Source of the DNA: Palauibacter sp022826685
GTDB lineage: Bacteria; Gemmatimonadota; Gemmatimonadetes; Palauibacterales; Palauibacteraceae
NCBI RefSeq assembly: GCF_965221685.1
Contig: NZ_OZ244907.1
Reading direction: 5' to 3' (one strand)
DNA length: 64,000 nucleotides
Under the pieces are notes generated by a model. The model ran no database searches. It was not told where the DNA came from and worked only from the letters and a program-made list of their open reading frames with translations. The first letter of the stretch is position 1. Each line of letters begins with the position of its first letter. Below are positions 34,707 to 44,879 of the stretch, piece by piece. The position numbers and the translations under genes are program-made.

Positions 34707-36101
34707 ATGGAAATGTCAGGATTCTCGACGATCATCCCGCTCGCCTACCTGGCGTCCGCCGTCCTCTTCATCCTCGGGATCAAGCGGCTCAGCCATCCGG
34801 AGACGGCGGCGGGCGGCAACCGACTCGCTGCGATCGGCATGCTCCTCGCGGTGATCGCGACGCTGCTCGAGAGCGGTCTGGACTACACGTGGATCATCGT
34901 CGGCGTCGCGGTCGGGGGCCTGATCGGCGCGGTCATGGCCCGGACGGTGAAGATGACCGCCATGCCGGAGATGGTCGCGGTCTTCAACGGGTTCGGCGGG
35001 GCCGCATCCGGTCTCGTCGCGGTCGGGGAGTACCTGCGCGTGAGCGGCTCGGAGACGCTCGCCATCGACTCCGGGGTGTCGATCATGGCCGGGACGCTGA
35101 TCGGCGCCGTCACCTTCTCCGGCAGCATGATCGCGTTCGGGAAGCTGCAGGGGTTCGTGACCGGCAACGCGATCTCGAACCCGCTCGTGAAGTTCTCCGC
35201 CGGCATCCTCCTGGGCTTCGCCGTGGTCCTGGCAGTCTACCTCGTCGGCTTCGAGTCGAACCTCGTCTTCTACTGGAGTCTGATCGCGGCCGCCCTCATC
35301 CTCGGCGTCCTGTTCGTGATCCCGATCGGGGGGGCGGACATGCCGGTGGTGGTGGCGCTGCTCAACTCCTATTCCGGGCTCGCGGCGGCGTCGGCCGGGT
35401 TCGTGCTTGAAAACAATGCGCTCATCATCTCCGGCGCGCTGGTCGGCGCCTCGGGACTCATCCTCACCGGCATCATGTGCCGCGCGATGAACCGTTCGCT
35501 GGCGAACGTCCTGTTCAGCGCCTTCGGGACGACGGCGGCGTCGGCGGGGCGCGCGGCGGACGGCGACCGCGTGGCGACGCCGATCGAGGCCGAGGACTCC
35601 GCCATGGTCCTGGGCTACGCCTCGCAGGTCATCTTCGTCCCCGGCTACGGTCTCGCGGTGGCGCAGGCGCAGCACCGGGTGCGCGAGCTGGCGGACCTGC
35701 TGACGGAGCGCGGCGTCTCGGTGCGCTACTGCGTGCACCCGGTGGCGGGGCGGATGCCCGGCCACATGAACGTCCTCCTCGCCGAGGCGAACGTGCCGTA
35801 CGAGCAACTCTGCGAACCCGAGGACGTGAACCCGGACATGGAGAACATCGATGTCGCCGTGGTCGTGGGAGCGAACGACGTCGTGAACCCGCTCGCGCGC
35901 GACGACCCCTCGAGCCCGATCGGGGGCATGCCGATCATCGAGACGGACCGCGCGAAGACGTGCATCGTCATCAAGCGCTCGCTCTCGGTGGGCTACGCGG
36001 GCATCGACAACCCGCTCTTTTACCTGCGAAACAACCGCATGTTCTTCGGCGACGCCTCCGACGCCCTCGCCCGAATCACCGAAGAAGTGAAACAGCTCTG
36101 A
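34707..36101 (+). CDS. pntB: NAD(P) transhydrogenase subunit beta
   Basis: A 464-residue subunit with about nine N-terminal membrane helices and a C-terminal NADP(H)-binding dIII domain. The membrane part contains VFNGFGGAASGLVAVGEYL and ALLNSYSGLAAASAGFVL. The dIII domain has FVPGYGLAVAQAQHRVREL, HPVAGRMPGHMNVLLAEA and ANDVVNPLARDDPSSPIGGM, ending KRSLSVGYAGIDNPLFY. Using the proton-motive force, the complex makes NADPH from NADH. Confidence 0.97.
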   Translation: MEMSGFSTIIPLAYLASAVLFILGIKRLSHPETAAGGNRLAAIGMLLAVIATLLESGLDYTWIIVGVAVGGLIGAVMARTVKMTAMPEMVAVFNGFGGAASGLVAVGEYLRVSGSETLAIDSGVSIMAGTLIGAVTFSGSMIAFGKLQGFVTGNAISNPLVKFSAGILLGFAVVLAVYLVGFESNLVFYWSLIAAALILGVLFVIPIGGADMPVVVALLNSYSGLAAASAGFVLENNALIISGALVGASGLILTGIMCRAMNRSLANVLFSAFGTTAASAGRAADGDRVATPIEAEDSAMVLGYASQVIFVPGYGLAVAQAQHRVRELADLLTERGVSVRYCVHPVAGRMPGHMNVLLAEANVPYEQLCEPEDVNPDMENIDVAVVVGANDVVNPLARDDPSSPIGGMPIIETDRAKTCIVIKRSLSVGYAGIDNPLFYLRNNRMFFGDASDALARITEEVKQL

Positions 36102-36135
36102 TGCCCGGACCGGTCCGGATCGCCGCCTCGGGATC

Positions 36136-37443
36136 GTGACGGTCGATCGGCGGGGGTTTGTGATCCGGTCGGGCGCGGGGGCGGCGGGTCTCACGATCGG
36201 TCTTTCGGGGTGCGGGACGGGCAGCGCCGCGCATGATGGTGGCGCGCGGGACGTAGGCGCGGAAGAGTGGCCGGTCGATCCGGACGCGCTCGAAGCGCGC
36301 TATCGCGACAACATCTTTACACGCCTTCTCGGCGTCCGGCCGCACCTTCCGGCGCACGAGCACGTCTCGAGGCTGGGCGGCGGGCGCATGGACGCCGAGG
36401 TCATCGCGGCCATGGCCGAGGCGAACGAGTTCTTCGTCGACATGAACGAGTTGCTCGAGGCGGCGGGGGCGCGGATCGCGGAGCAGCTCGGGACGGAGGC
36501 CGCGCTCGTCACGGCGGGTGGGTTCTCGGCCATGGTGCTGGGGGCCGCGGGCTGCCTGACCGGCACGGATCCGGAGCGGGTCCACGCCCTTCCACTCCCC
36601 ACGTGGCCGCGGCGCGAGTGTCTGATCCAGGCGCCGCACCGGTTCGGGTACGACCGGGCGTACCGGGACGCGGGGATGACGATCGTCGAAGCGGAGACGC
36701 GGAACGACTTCCGCGCCGCGCTCTCGGAGCGGACGGCGATGATCGCCGCCCTCGCGACGGCGGAACGCCAGACGATGTTCGCGCCTCCGGCCCCGGTGGA
36801 CTGGGCGCCGGCACCCGGACCCGAGGTCATGACCGTGCGCGAGCAGATCGAGATGGGGCGCGCGGCGGGGGTCCCTGTGCTCGTGGACATGGCTTCGGAC
36901 CTCCCGACCGGGGTGGGTCTCGTGGAGTTCGTCGAGGCGGGGGCCGATCTGATCGTGATCAGCGGCGGCAAGGGGATCGGAGGCCCGCAGTCGTCCGGCA
37001 TACTCGCCGGGCGGGCGGACCTCGTCGAAGCGGCCCGTCTGAACGCCTCGCCGAACGATGGCATCGGCCGGGGCATGAAGGTCGGGAAGGAGGAGATCGT
37101 CGGTCTCCTGGTCGCCCTCGACCGCTACGTGGCGCGTGATGTCGAGTCGTGGGTCGCGGGCTGGTCCGACATGGCCCGTCGCATCGCCGCAGGTCTCGCC
37201 GACGTCCCCGGCCTCACCGCCGAGGTCGTGACGAACACGGCGGGCTACGAGGACGTGGAACTCACCTGGGACCCCGACGTCATCCCCCTCACGACCGACG
37301 AAGCCAAAGCCGGACTGATGGCCGGGGAGCCCCGCCTCGCCTACCTGATGACGATCCGCACGCGCCTCCTCCGCGAAGGCGAGGACGCCCTCGTGATCCG
37401 CCGCCTGCGCGACTTCTTCACCGAAGCGGGGAGCGGCGCGTGA
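36136..37443 (+). CDS. exported SelA-like PLP-dependent protein
   Basis: A 435-residue fold-type I PLP protein of the selenocysteine-synthase-like (SelA/DgaE) group. The N terminus carries a twin-arginine motif (DRRGFVIRSG) and then a lipobox-like GLSGC near residue 27, so it is probably Tat-exported and lipid-anchored. Catalytic-fold features include VSRLGGGRMDAEVIAAM, EAALVTAGGFSAMVLGAAG, LVDMASD with the cofactor Asp, and the lysine in VISGGKGIGGPQSSGIL. It is not a functional SelA by context: no selB or selD is nearby. Substrate unknown. GTG 36136 is the start, 34 bases after pntB. Confidence 0.85.
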   Translation: MTVDRRGFVIRSGAGAAGLTIGLSGCGTGSAAHDGGARDVGAEEWPVDPDALEARYRDNIFTRLLGVRPHLPAHEHVSRLGGGRMDAEVIAAMAEANEFFVDMNELLEAAGARIAEQLGTEAALVTAGGFSAMVLGAAGCLTGTDPERVHALPLPTWPRRECLIQAPHRFGYDRAYRDAGMTIVEAETRNDFRAALSERTAMIAALATAERQTMFAPPAPVDWAPAPGPEVMTVREQIEMGRAAGVPVLVDMASDLPTGVGLVEFVEAGADLIVISGGKGIGGPQSSGILAGRADLVEAARLNASPNDGIGRGMKVGKEEIVGLLVALDRYVARDVESWVAGWSDMARRIAAGLADVPGLTAEVVTNTAGYEDVELTWDPDVIPLTTDEAKAGLMAGEPRLAYLMTIRTRLLREGEDALVIRRLRDFFTEAGSGA

Positions 37444-37596
37444 GGTAGCGATCCGGTGCCGCCCGCCCGGCGTGATTGTCGCGGCACCCTTGGATAATCT
37501 AGGTTGGCGCTCCCGCGGGTTCCGACCGGCACCGGCCGTCGGTTCCGCGGGTCCGCAACCGGATCAATGTGCCGCCGTAACAGGAGCGAGAGCCCC

Positions 37597-40500
37597 ATGC
37601 GCAAGCTGGCCATCCTCACGCCGACCACGTTCACCCTCGCCGCGGCCGTCTTCGTCGCGGCGGACCTCGCCGTCGCGCCCTCGGCGCTCGCAGCCCAGGA
37701 GGCGGTGGTCTTCGACTCCGCCGATGTCGCGGGTCTCGGCTTCCGCTCGATCGGGCCGCCCCGGGGAGGCCGCAGCACCGCCGTGGCGGGGATCACCGAG
37801 CAGCCGCTCACCTACTTCATGGGCGCGACGGGCGGCGGCGTGTGGCGCACGGACGACGCCGGCCTCAACTGGCGCAACATCTCCGACGGCTACATCGGGA
37901 CGGGCGCCATCGGGTCGATCGATGTGGCGGACAGCGACGCGAACGTCATCTACGTGGGTACGGGCTCGTCCTGCATCCGCGGCAACATCTCGAAGGGAAT
38001 CGGCATCTACCGCAGCACCAACGGGGGCGACTCGTGGACGCATATCGGGCTCCCGAACTCGGGCCAGATCGGCGACATCAAGGTCCACCCGCACGACGCC
38101 GACATCGCCTTCGTGGCGGCGCTCGGCGACCCGTTCGGCCCCAACCCGGAGCGCGGCGTGTTCCGCACGACGGACGGCGGCGACACGTGGGACCACGTCC
38201 TCGCGATCTCCGATTCCACGGGCGCCGTGGACCTCGCGATAAACCCGTCGAATCCGCGCATCGTCTTCGCCTCGGCGTGGCGGGCCGAGCGCAAGCCCTG
38301 GACCGCGACCTCGGGTTCGGAGGAGTCCGGCGTCTTCCGGTCGACCGATGGCGGGGACACGTGGGACCGGCTCGAGGGCGGGCTCCCCACCGGCCTCGTC
38401 GGCAAGTCGGCCGTCACCGTCTCCCGCGCCAACCCCGACCGCGTGTGGGTGCTCATCGAGGCGTCCGACGACCGCGGCGGCGTCTACCGCTCCGAGGACG
38501 GCGGCGATACCTGGCGACGGGTGAACAGCGACCGCGGACTCCTGCAGCGGGCGTGGTACTACACGCACATCTACGCGGACCCGGTGGATGAGAACACGGT
38601 CTACGCCCTCAACGTGGGCTACAACAAGTCGGTCGACGGGGGCGTGACGTGGCAGAGCTACGGCGTCCCGCACGGGGACGTGCACGACCTCTGGATCAAC
38701 TACGAGGACCCCGACTTCCAGGTCGTGGCGAACGACGGCGGCGGGCAGGTGACGACGACCGGCGCGGAGAGCTGGTCCACCTACTACAACCAGGTCACGG
38801 CCGAAATGTACCGGGTGTTCGTCGACAACCAGTTCCCCTACCGCGTGTACGGCTCGCAGCAGGACAACTCCACGATCATGGTGCCGAGCCGCGGCATGCC
38901 GGCGGTGCAGGCGCCGCAGCACTGGGCCGCGGTCGGGGGCTGCGAGAGCGGCCACATCGCGATCGACCCGCGGAACCCCAACGTGACGTACGCGGGCTGC
39001 TACGGCGGCAGCATCAACCGGGTGGACCGCGAGACGGGCGACGTGCGGCAGATGCTCCTCTATCCGCAGCTCCAGTTGGGGCAGGCGCCGAAGACGATGA
39101 AGCACCGCTTCCAGTGGAACGCGCCGATCCGGATCTCCCCGCACAACCCCGACGTCATCTATCACACGTCCCAGTTCGTGAACCGGACATCGGACGCCGG
39201 TTACTCGTGGGAGACGATCAGCCCCGACCTCACGCGCAACGACACGACGAAGATGTTGCACGCGGGCGGGCGCATCACGTGGGACAATACCGGGGTGGAG
39301 ATGTACGGGACGGTCTTCTCCTTCGAGGAGTCGCCGCACGAGGCGGGCGTCCTGTGGGCGGGCTCGGACGACGGCCTCATCCACGTGTCGCGGGATGACG
39401 GGGAGAGCTGGATGAACGTGACGCCGGGCGACCTGCCGGAGTTCTCGACCGTCAACATGATCGACCTCTCGGCGCACGGCCCGGGGCGGGCGCACGTCGC
39501 CGTCTACCGCTACCGGATGCAGGACGTCACGCCCTACATGTGGCGCACGGACGACTACGGGGAGAGCTGGAGCCGCCTCTCGGCGAACGGGATCGAACCC
39601 GGCCACTTCGTGCGCGTCGTGCGGGAGGACCCCGTGCGGGAGGGGCTCCTCTACGCGGGCACCGAGTTCGGGCTCTACGTGAGCTTCGACGGCGGCGACA
39701 ACTGGCAGCGCTTCCAGCAGAACCTGCCGATCACGCCGATCACGGACATGCAGGTGCACGAGGGCGACCTCGTCATGGGGACGCAGGGCCGCTCCTTCTG
39801 GATCCTCGACGACGTAACGCCGCTGCGGACGATGTCGGCGGCGACGCTGGCGTCCGACGTCCACCTCTACACGCCGCGCGATGCGGTGCGCGCGCAGGGC
39901 GTCTTCCCAAGCGGAGCGTCGATCTACTTCGCGCTCGGCGAGGGGATGGAGGAGACGATCGACCTCGAGATCGTGGATGGAGGGGGAGAGGTCGTGCGGG
40001 TCTACTCCTCGAATCCCGGTTCGTGGGACGATGAGGCGAAGGCCGCGATCGGGCGCGGGTCGAGCTGGTCGCCGGACCGCCTGCAGACGAGCGCGGGCAT
40101 GAACCGGATGGTGTGGAATCTCCAGGGAGAGGGGCCCGACCTGGTGCAGGGCGCCCGGATCTGGGGCTTCACGGGGCGCGTGCCCGCCGTGCCCGGGCGC
40201 TACGAGGTGCGCCTGACGGCGGGCGAGGCAACGCAGACGCAGCCGCTGGCGGTCCACATCGACCCGCGGGTGGCCGACCAGGTGACGGTCGCGGATCTGC
40301 GGCAGCAGCACGACCTCATGGTCCGGGTGCGTGGTCTTCTGCAGCAGTCGCACGACGCCGTGCGCGAGGCGCGGTCGATCCGGTCGCAGATGAGCGACAT
40401 CGCGGAGTCCGTGGAGGAGGCCGGCTACGGCGATGACTTCACCGAGATGGCGGACGCCGCAGGGGAGAAGCTCACGGACGTGGAGGAGGAACTCTTCCAG

Positions 40501-40770
40501 ACGCGGAACCGCTCGGGGCAGGACATGCTCAACTTCCCGCCCATGCTCGACAACGAGATCGCCAACCTGTACGGCTACATTGCGTCGACCTACGACCGCC
40601 CGAACGCGGTGGCGGCGGTCCGCGCCGACGAACTCGAGGAGGAACTCGGCGGGTGGCTGGGCACGCTCCAGCAGATCATCGACACGGACGTGGCCGAGTT
40701 CAACAACCGTCTGCGCGAGGCCGGAGTACCGGGCGTGATCGTGCGCACCCCGCCGCGCGCCACGAGCTGA
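37597..40770 (+). CDS. secreted VPS10/sortilin-like beta-propeller protein
   Basis: A 1057-residue exported protein. The signal runs to about residue 31 (LAAAVFVAADLAVAPSALAA). Two seven-bladed BNR/Asp-box propellers follow, with Asp boxes such as STNGGDSW, TTDGGDTW, STDGGDTW, SEDGGDTW and SFDGGDNW. A C-terminal segment contains a beta-sandwich (VPGRYEVRLTAGEATQTQPL) and a helical bundle (LRQQHDLMVRVRGLLQQSHD). ATG 37597 has AGGAG 11 bases upstream and starts the signal; the frame is open further upstream. The family is widespread in Gemmatimonadota and Bacteroidota, and its ligand or enzymatic activity is unknown. Confidence 0.88.
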   Translation: MRKLAILTPTTFTLAAAVFVAADLAVAPSALAAQEAVVFDSADVAGLGFRSIGPPRGGRSTAVAGITEQPLTYFMGATGGGVWRTDDAGLNWRNISDGYIGTGAIGSIDVADSDANVIYVGTGSSCIRGNISKGIGIYRSTNGGDSWTHIGLPNSGQIGDIKVHPHDADIAFVAALGDPFGPNPERGVFRTTDGGDTWDHVLAISDSTGAVDLAINPSNPRIVFASAWRAERKPWTATSGSEESGVFRSTDGGDTWDRLEGGLPTGLVGKSAVTVSRANPDRVWVLIEASDDRGGVYRSEDGGDTWRRVNSDRGLLQRAWYYTHIYADPVDENTVYALNVGYNKSVDGGVTWQSYGVPHGDVHDLWINYEDPDFQVVANDGGGQVTTTGAESWSTYYNQVTAEMYRVFVDNQFPYRVYGSQQDNSTIMVPSRGMPAVQAPQHWAAVGGCESGHIAIDPRNPNVTYAGCYGGSINRVDRETGDVRQMLLYPQLQLGQAPKTMKHRFQWNAPIRISPHNPDVIYHTSQFVNRTSDAGYSWETISPDLTRNDTTKMLHAGGRITWDNTGVEMYGTVFSFEESPHEAGVLWAGSDDGLIHVSRDDGESWMNVTPGDLPEFSTVNMIDLSAHGPGRAHVAVYRYRMQDVTPYMWRTDDYGESWSRLSANGIEPGHFVRVVREDPVREGLLYAGTEFGLYVSFDGGDNWQRFQQNLPITPITDMQVHEGDLVMGTQGRSFWILDDVTPLRTMSAATLASDVHLYTPRDAVRAQGVFPSGASIYFALGEGMEETIDLEIVDGGGEVVRVYSSNPGSWDDEAKAAIGRGSSWSPDRLQTSAGMNRMVWNLQGEGPDLVQGARIWGFTGRVPAVPGRYEVRLTAGEATQTQPLAVHIDPRVADQVTVADLRQQHDLMVRVRGLLQQSHDAVREARSIRSQMSDIAESVEEAGYGDDFTEMADAAGEKLTDVEEELFQTRNRSGQDMLNFPPMLDNEIANLYGYIASTYDRPNAVAAVRADELEEELGGWLGTLQQIIDTDVAEFNNRLREAGVPGVIVRTPPRATS

Positions 40771-40789
40771 TCGGCCGAAGCGGCGCCTC

Positions 40790-41752
40790 TTGAGCGCGGC
40801 CGACGTTTCAATAGACGCCCTCGCCCGCCGCTGCTTCGAGCGGGAGGCGAGGGCGGCCGAACGCGAACTCGATGCGGAGTTGGCGCGTTCGCGGACCAGG
40901 GACAGGGACACCCGGTCGGTCACGCACTGGGTCGTCCCCCTCGTCATCGTCGGGTCGTGCTACGCAGGCGTCGTCAGCGGCGGGCCGGGGATGTTCGGAG
41001 TTCTGGGCGTCGCGGCGGTGCTCTGGGCGCTGAACGGGCTCGGCAAGGCCCGTCCCGCCCGGCAGAGGCGGTCCGCGATCCGGAAGGAGGCGGAGGACGG
41101 AGTCGTCGCCTACCGGCGGGGCGAACCCTGGGCGGTGCTTCGTGTACACGAGTACGCGGTGACGGAGTTCCGGGAGCGAATCCAGTCTCACCGCGAGCGG
41201 ACGCTGGGAAGGGGCTCGGAGTGGGGACGGGCGCGGTCGGAGCTCACCCAGGCGGCGGATGAGGCGCAGCGTTCCGCCGCGTACTGGCGCGAACGTCTCC
41301 GCGGCGAACCGGAGAGCGAACTCGCGCGGACACAGGGCCGGGTCGCGGACCGACTCGAAGCGAAGCTCGGGGAGGCCCTGCGGAAGCTCGACGGGCGGGC
41401 GGCGGCGCTCCGCAAATTCTATAATGATTGCGACGCCCGGCTGGCGGTCATGGACCGCTGCAACCGGGACATCGAGGAATCGCGGCGCCTCGAGGAGCTG
41501 TCGGGCAAGGCCCATGTCGTGATCGCCGAAGCCGAGGGCACGATCCAGGCGCTCGCGCTGCAGTTCGTGGCCGAGGCCCAAACCATCGCGGAGGCGCTCG
41601 GAGGGGTCGCCACGGTGGGGATCAAGTCGCTCGCGGGGGAGGCGCCCGTGGACAACATCGAGTACCTCGCGGACCACATCATCGAGAGTTCCGACCGGGA
41701 ACGCTCCGCGATCGAGGATCTGGAGCGCCAGCTGTCGCACACCGCCCCATGA
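40790..41752 (+). CDS. membrane-anchored coiled-coil hypothetical protein
   Basis: A 320-residue protein. The N terminus is charged and helical, two hydrophobic helices span residues about 47-85 (WVVPLVIVGSCYAGVV and GMFGVLGVAAVLWAL), and a long charged helical region follows (FRERIQSHRERTLGRGSEWG through LDGRAAALRKFYNDCDARL). No known domain. TTG 40790 is the only plausible start near the previous gene, with no clear Shine-Dalgarno, so the true N terminus is uncertain. Its last bases overlap the LRR protease start as ATGA. Its 3' 40% was copied in the tandem duplication. Confidence 0.7.
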   Translation: MSAADVSIDALARRCFEREARAAERELDAELARSRTRDRDTRSVTHWVVPLVIVGSCYAGVVSGGPGMFGVLGVAAVLWALNGLGKARPARQRRSAIRKEAEDGVVAYRRGEPWAVLRVHEYAVTEFRERIQSHRERTLGRGSEWGRARSELTQAADEAQRSAAYWRERLRGEPESELARTQGRVADRLEAKLGEALRKLDGRAAALRKFYNDCDARLAVMDRCNRDIEESRRLEELSGKAHVVIAEAEGTIQALALQFVAEAQTIAEALGGVATVGIKSLAGEAPVDNIEYLADHIIESSDRERSAIEDLERQLSHTAP

Positions 41753-44484
41753 GCCGGTCGCGTCGCCCCATGAGGCGGCCAGGAAGAGCCTCGCCCGTCG
41801 TCTCGGCGTGCGTGCTGGCGCTCGTCATCCTCTCGGCCGCGGCGTGCGGAGACGAAGCCACGGCGCCGCCCACGGCGACTCCCAACCGCCGTCCGACGCC
41901 GACGAGCACGATCCCGCCGCAGGAACTGACGGCCGGCGACACGCTCACGGTGGATGCGGGGGCCTATTTCACGGATCCGGACGGGGACGCCCTGACGTTC
42001 TCGGCCGAGACCTCCGACGCCGCCGTCGCCTCCGTCTCGCTGTCGGACGCCACCGTCACCGTCGTCGGCGTCGCTCCGGGAGAGGCGCGGGTCACGATCC
42101 GGGCTCGCGATCCCGGGGCGCTGCAGGCCCGACTGGAGTTCAGGGTCCTCGTGCCCGAGCTCGTGACGGCGGACCACGTCGTGCTTCAGGCGTTCTACGA
42201 AGCGACGGGCGGCGAGGGCTGGACCCACGACGACAACTGGCTGACGGGCCGGCCGCTCGACACGTGGTACGGCGTGAGCGTGAACCAGGACGGGCGGGTG
42301 ACGGATCTCGACCTCGAATTCAACGGGCTCCGAGGCCATCTCCCCGCAGAGCTCGGGGACCTGGACCGCCTCCATACCCTCACACTGTCACGAAACGAAC
42401 TCGAGGGGACCATCCCGGCGGAGCTGGGGCGACTGCCCGCCCTCCTCCTGCTGAATCTTCACGACAACCGCTTCAACGGCGAGATCCCGCCGTGGCTCGG
42501 CGACTTCAGCTACATGGATCAACTGGATCTCAGCCACAACGGATTCGAGGGGCCGATCCCGACCACGCTGGGCAACCTCCGTACGCTGCGTCTGCTGGAC
42601 CTGAGCGACAACGATCTCACCGGACCGATACCGCCCGAACTGGGGAACCTCACCGCGCTCGAGGTTCTGCTGTTCATGCGCAACGGCCTCGAGGGACCGG
42701 TGCCGGAGACGTTCGGGCGCATGGCGGCGCTGCGCTTCCTGAACCTGTCCGGCAACGCCGGGCTTTCCGGCCCGCTGCCCGTCGAATTGACGTCGATCCG
42801 GAGGCTGGTCCAACTCCACCTGGGTGGCTCGGCGCTCTGCGCGCCCGCCGAGCCCGCCTTCCGGGGCTGGCTGGAGCGCCTCTACAGGCACCGGGTCGCC
42901 ACGTGCGGGCAGGATGCGTCGATCGTGCTCACGCAGGCCGTACAGTCATCAGAGTTTCCCGTGCCGCTCGTCGCTAGCGATTCCGCGCTCCTGCGCGTGT
43001 TTCTGACGGCCCCCGAGGGCGCATCGGTCGATTTCCCGGCGGTCCGGGCCCGGTTCTACCTGGAGGGCGCCGAGACCCACGTCGTCGACATTCCCGCGCA
43101 GTCGAATCCCGTGCCGGCGGCGATCGAGGAAGGCGATCTCGCCGCATCCGCGAACGTCGTGATTCCCGGGCGGGTCGTGCAGCCGGGGCTCGAGGTCGTC
43201 GTCGAGACGGATCCCGACGGCACGCTCGATCCCGCGCTGGGACTCACGCGGCGCATTCCCGACACCGGCCGGCGCGCCGTCAACGTCCGGATGATGCCCA
43301 CGTTCAATCTCACGGTGATCCCGTACGTGCAGACGTCGAACCCGGACCGCTCGATCGTGAGCCTCGTGAACAGTCTGACCCCGGACCACGAACTCTTCTG
43401 GGACACGCATACGCTTCTCCCGATCGGGGGCATGACGGTCACGCCCCACGAGCCCGTGATGGTATCCACCAACAACCAGAACGCGCTCCTGAGCTACACG
43501 GCGGCGATATGGGCGTCGGAGGGGGGGGGCCGGGCACTACATGGGCACGATGACGAACAACGACGGCGGAGGCGTGGCCTACGTCGGCGGGTTCGCCAGC
43601 TTCTCCAGTCATGATCGAGCCGACATCGTGGCGCACGAATTCGGGCACAACATGAGCCTTAACCATGCTCCTTGCAGCGCGGTCAACCCCGATCCGTGGT
43701 ATCCCCGGGGGGACCGGGCACATCGGAGCGTGGGGATACGATTTTCGCGACGGCGGGCAACTCGTTCCGCCGGACAGGGCCGACATCATGGGATACTGCG
43801 ATCCGCACTGGATCGGGGACTATCACTTCTATAACGCGATGCGCTTCCGGACCCGCACCGAGCCGCTCGAATCCGCGCCGAGCCCGGCCGCCGACGGCGA
43901 TGCCCGCTCGCTGCTCCTCTGGGGCGGCGTCAGCGCAGAAGGCGTTCCCTACCTGGAGCCCGCGTTCGTCCTCGACATTCCGCCATCTCCGCCCGTGGAC
44001 GGCGGCAACTATCGCATCCGTGGCCGTGACGCGTCGGGTGAGGAACTGTTCGCCCTGAGCCTCGACATGTGGCGGATCGCCGACGGAGACGGCGGCTCGG
44101 GTTTCGCCTTCGCCTTGCCCGTCCGGGCCGGGTGGGCGGATGCGCTGGCGAGTCTCACGCTTTCCGGCCCCGGCGGGTCCTTCACGCTCGATGGCGAGAG
44201 CGGTCTCGTCGAAGCCGCCGCCATCGTGCGCAACCCCGTGACGCGGCAGGTGCGCGGGATTCTGCGGGATGCGTCGGCCGCCGGCCTGGCCGGGGCGGTG
44301 GAGGAGGCGCTGGCCGTGGATCCCGCTCTGGAGGTGCTCGTCAGCCGCGGGATCCCCGACCCCGCCGACTGGGACCGCTAACGCCCTTCCCGGTCGCGCA
44401 GATCGGACAGGGCGCCGGTGTCGATCGCGTCTCGAAGCTCGTGGAGTTCGCCGATCATCACGTCCCGTGCGTCCAGCGCGACGA
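41356..44484. repeat. tandem duplication, unit 1 (about 3.13 kb)
   Basis: This unit contains the 3' part of the coiled-coil gene, a whole LRR-metalloprotease gene and, on the minus strand, the 3' end of a lipoprotein gene. It begins at an 8-bp CGAAGCGA (41356-41363) that recurs at the start of unit 2 (44485) and just after it (47626). Nucleotide identity with unit 2 is very high through the coiled-coil end and the LRR region and lower after about 42780. Confidence 0.9.
41749..44381 (+). pseudogene. LRR zinc-metalloprotease lipoprotein, copy 1, two +1 frameshifts
   Basis: This is the paralogue of 44876-47494. It has a lipobox (ILSAAACGD), an Ig/cadherin-like segment (VDAGAYFTDPDGDALTFSA), about seven leucine-rich repeats (LDLSDNDLTGPIPPELGNLT), and a metzincin-like site HEFGHNMSLNH with Met-turn IMGYC. 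The frame opens at ATG 41749 and runs to a stop at 43614. Removing one G from the G9 run at 43521-43529 restores the protease frame, and removing one G from the G6 run at 43707-43712 restores the rest to the stop at 44381. As written it encodes only the LRR part plus a scrambled tail. Decay, phase variation or homopolymer sequencing error are all possible. Confidence 0.85.
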
Positions 44485-44492
44485 CGAAGCGA
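44378..44492 (-). pseudogene. 3' fragment of the lipoprotein gene copied by the duplication
   Basis: About 37 codons on the minus strand reproduce the C terminus of the lipoprotein at 47519-48241 (LDARDVMIGELHELRDAIDT, ending DLRDREGR). They break off exactly at the CGAAGCGA junction. It has no start or promoter of its own, and its stop overlaps the stop of LRR copy 1. Confidence 0.85.
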
Positions 44493-44879
44493 AGCTCGGG
44501 GAGGCCCTCGGGAAGCTCGACGCGCGGGCGGCCGCGCTCCGCAAGGTCTATAATGATTGCGACGCCCGGCTGGCGGTCATGGACCGCTGCAGCCGCGACA
44601 TCGAGGAATCGCATCGCCTCGAGGAGCTGTCGGGCAAGGCCGATGTCGTCATCGCCGAAGCCGAGGGCACGATCCAGGCTCGCGCTGCACTTCGTGGCCG
44701 AGGCTCGGAACATCGCGGAGGCGCTCGGAGGGGTTGCCACGGTGGGGATCAAGTCGCTTGCCGGTGAGGCGCCGGTGGACAACATCGAGTACCTCGCGGA
44801 CTACATCATCGAGAGTTCCGACCGGGAACGCTCCGCGATCCAGGATCTGGAGCGCCAGCTGTCGCACGCAGCCCAATGA
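44485..44879 (+). pseudogene. truncated 3' copy of the coiled-coil gene
   Basis: It reproduces the last 40% of the gene at 40790-41752, starting within EAKLGEAL and continuing through KVYNDCDARLAVMDRCSRD. A two-base loss near 44680 then shifts the frame; the far end (VATVGIKSLAGEAPVDNIE) reads in another frame. It has no 5' end. It still ends in the ATGA overlap that starts LRR copy 2, inherited from the original arrangement. Confidence 0.9.

Noticed and set aside
37444..37596. GATAAT near 37490 as a promoter for the sortilin-like gene
   Set aside because: No acceptable -35 box at 15-19 bases upstream.
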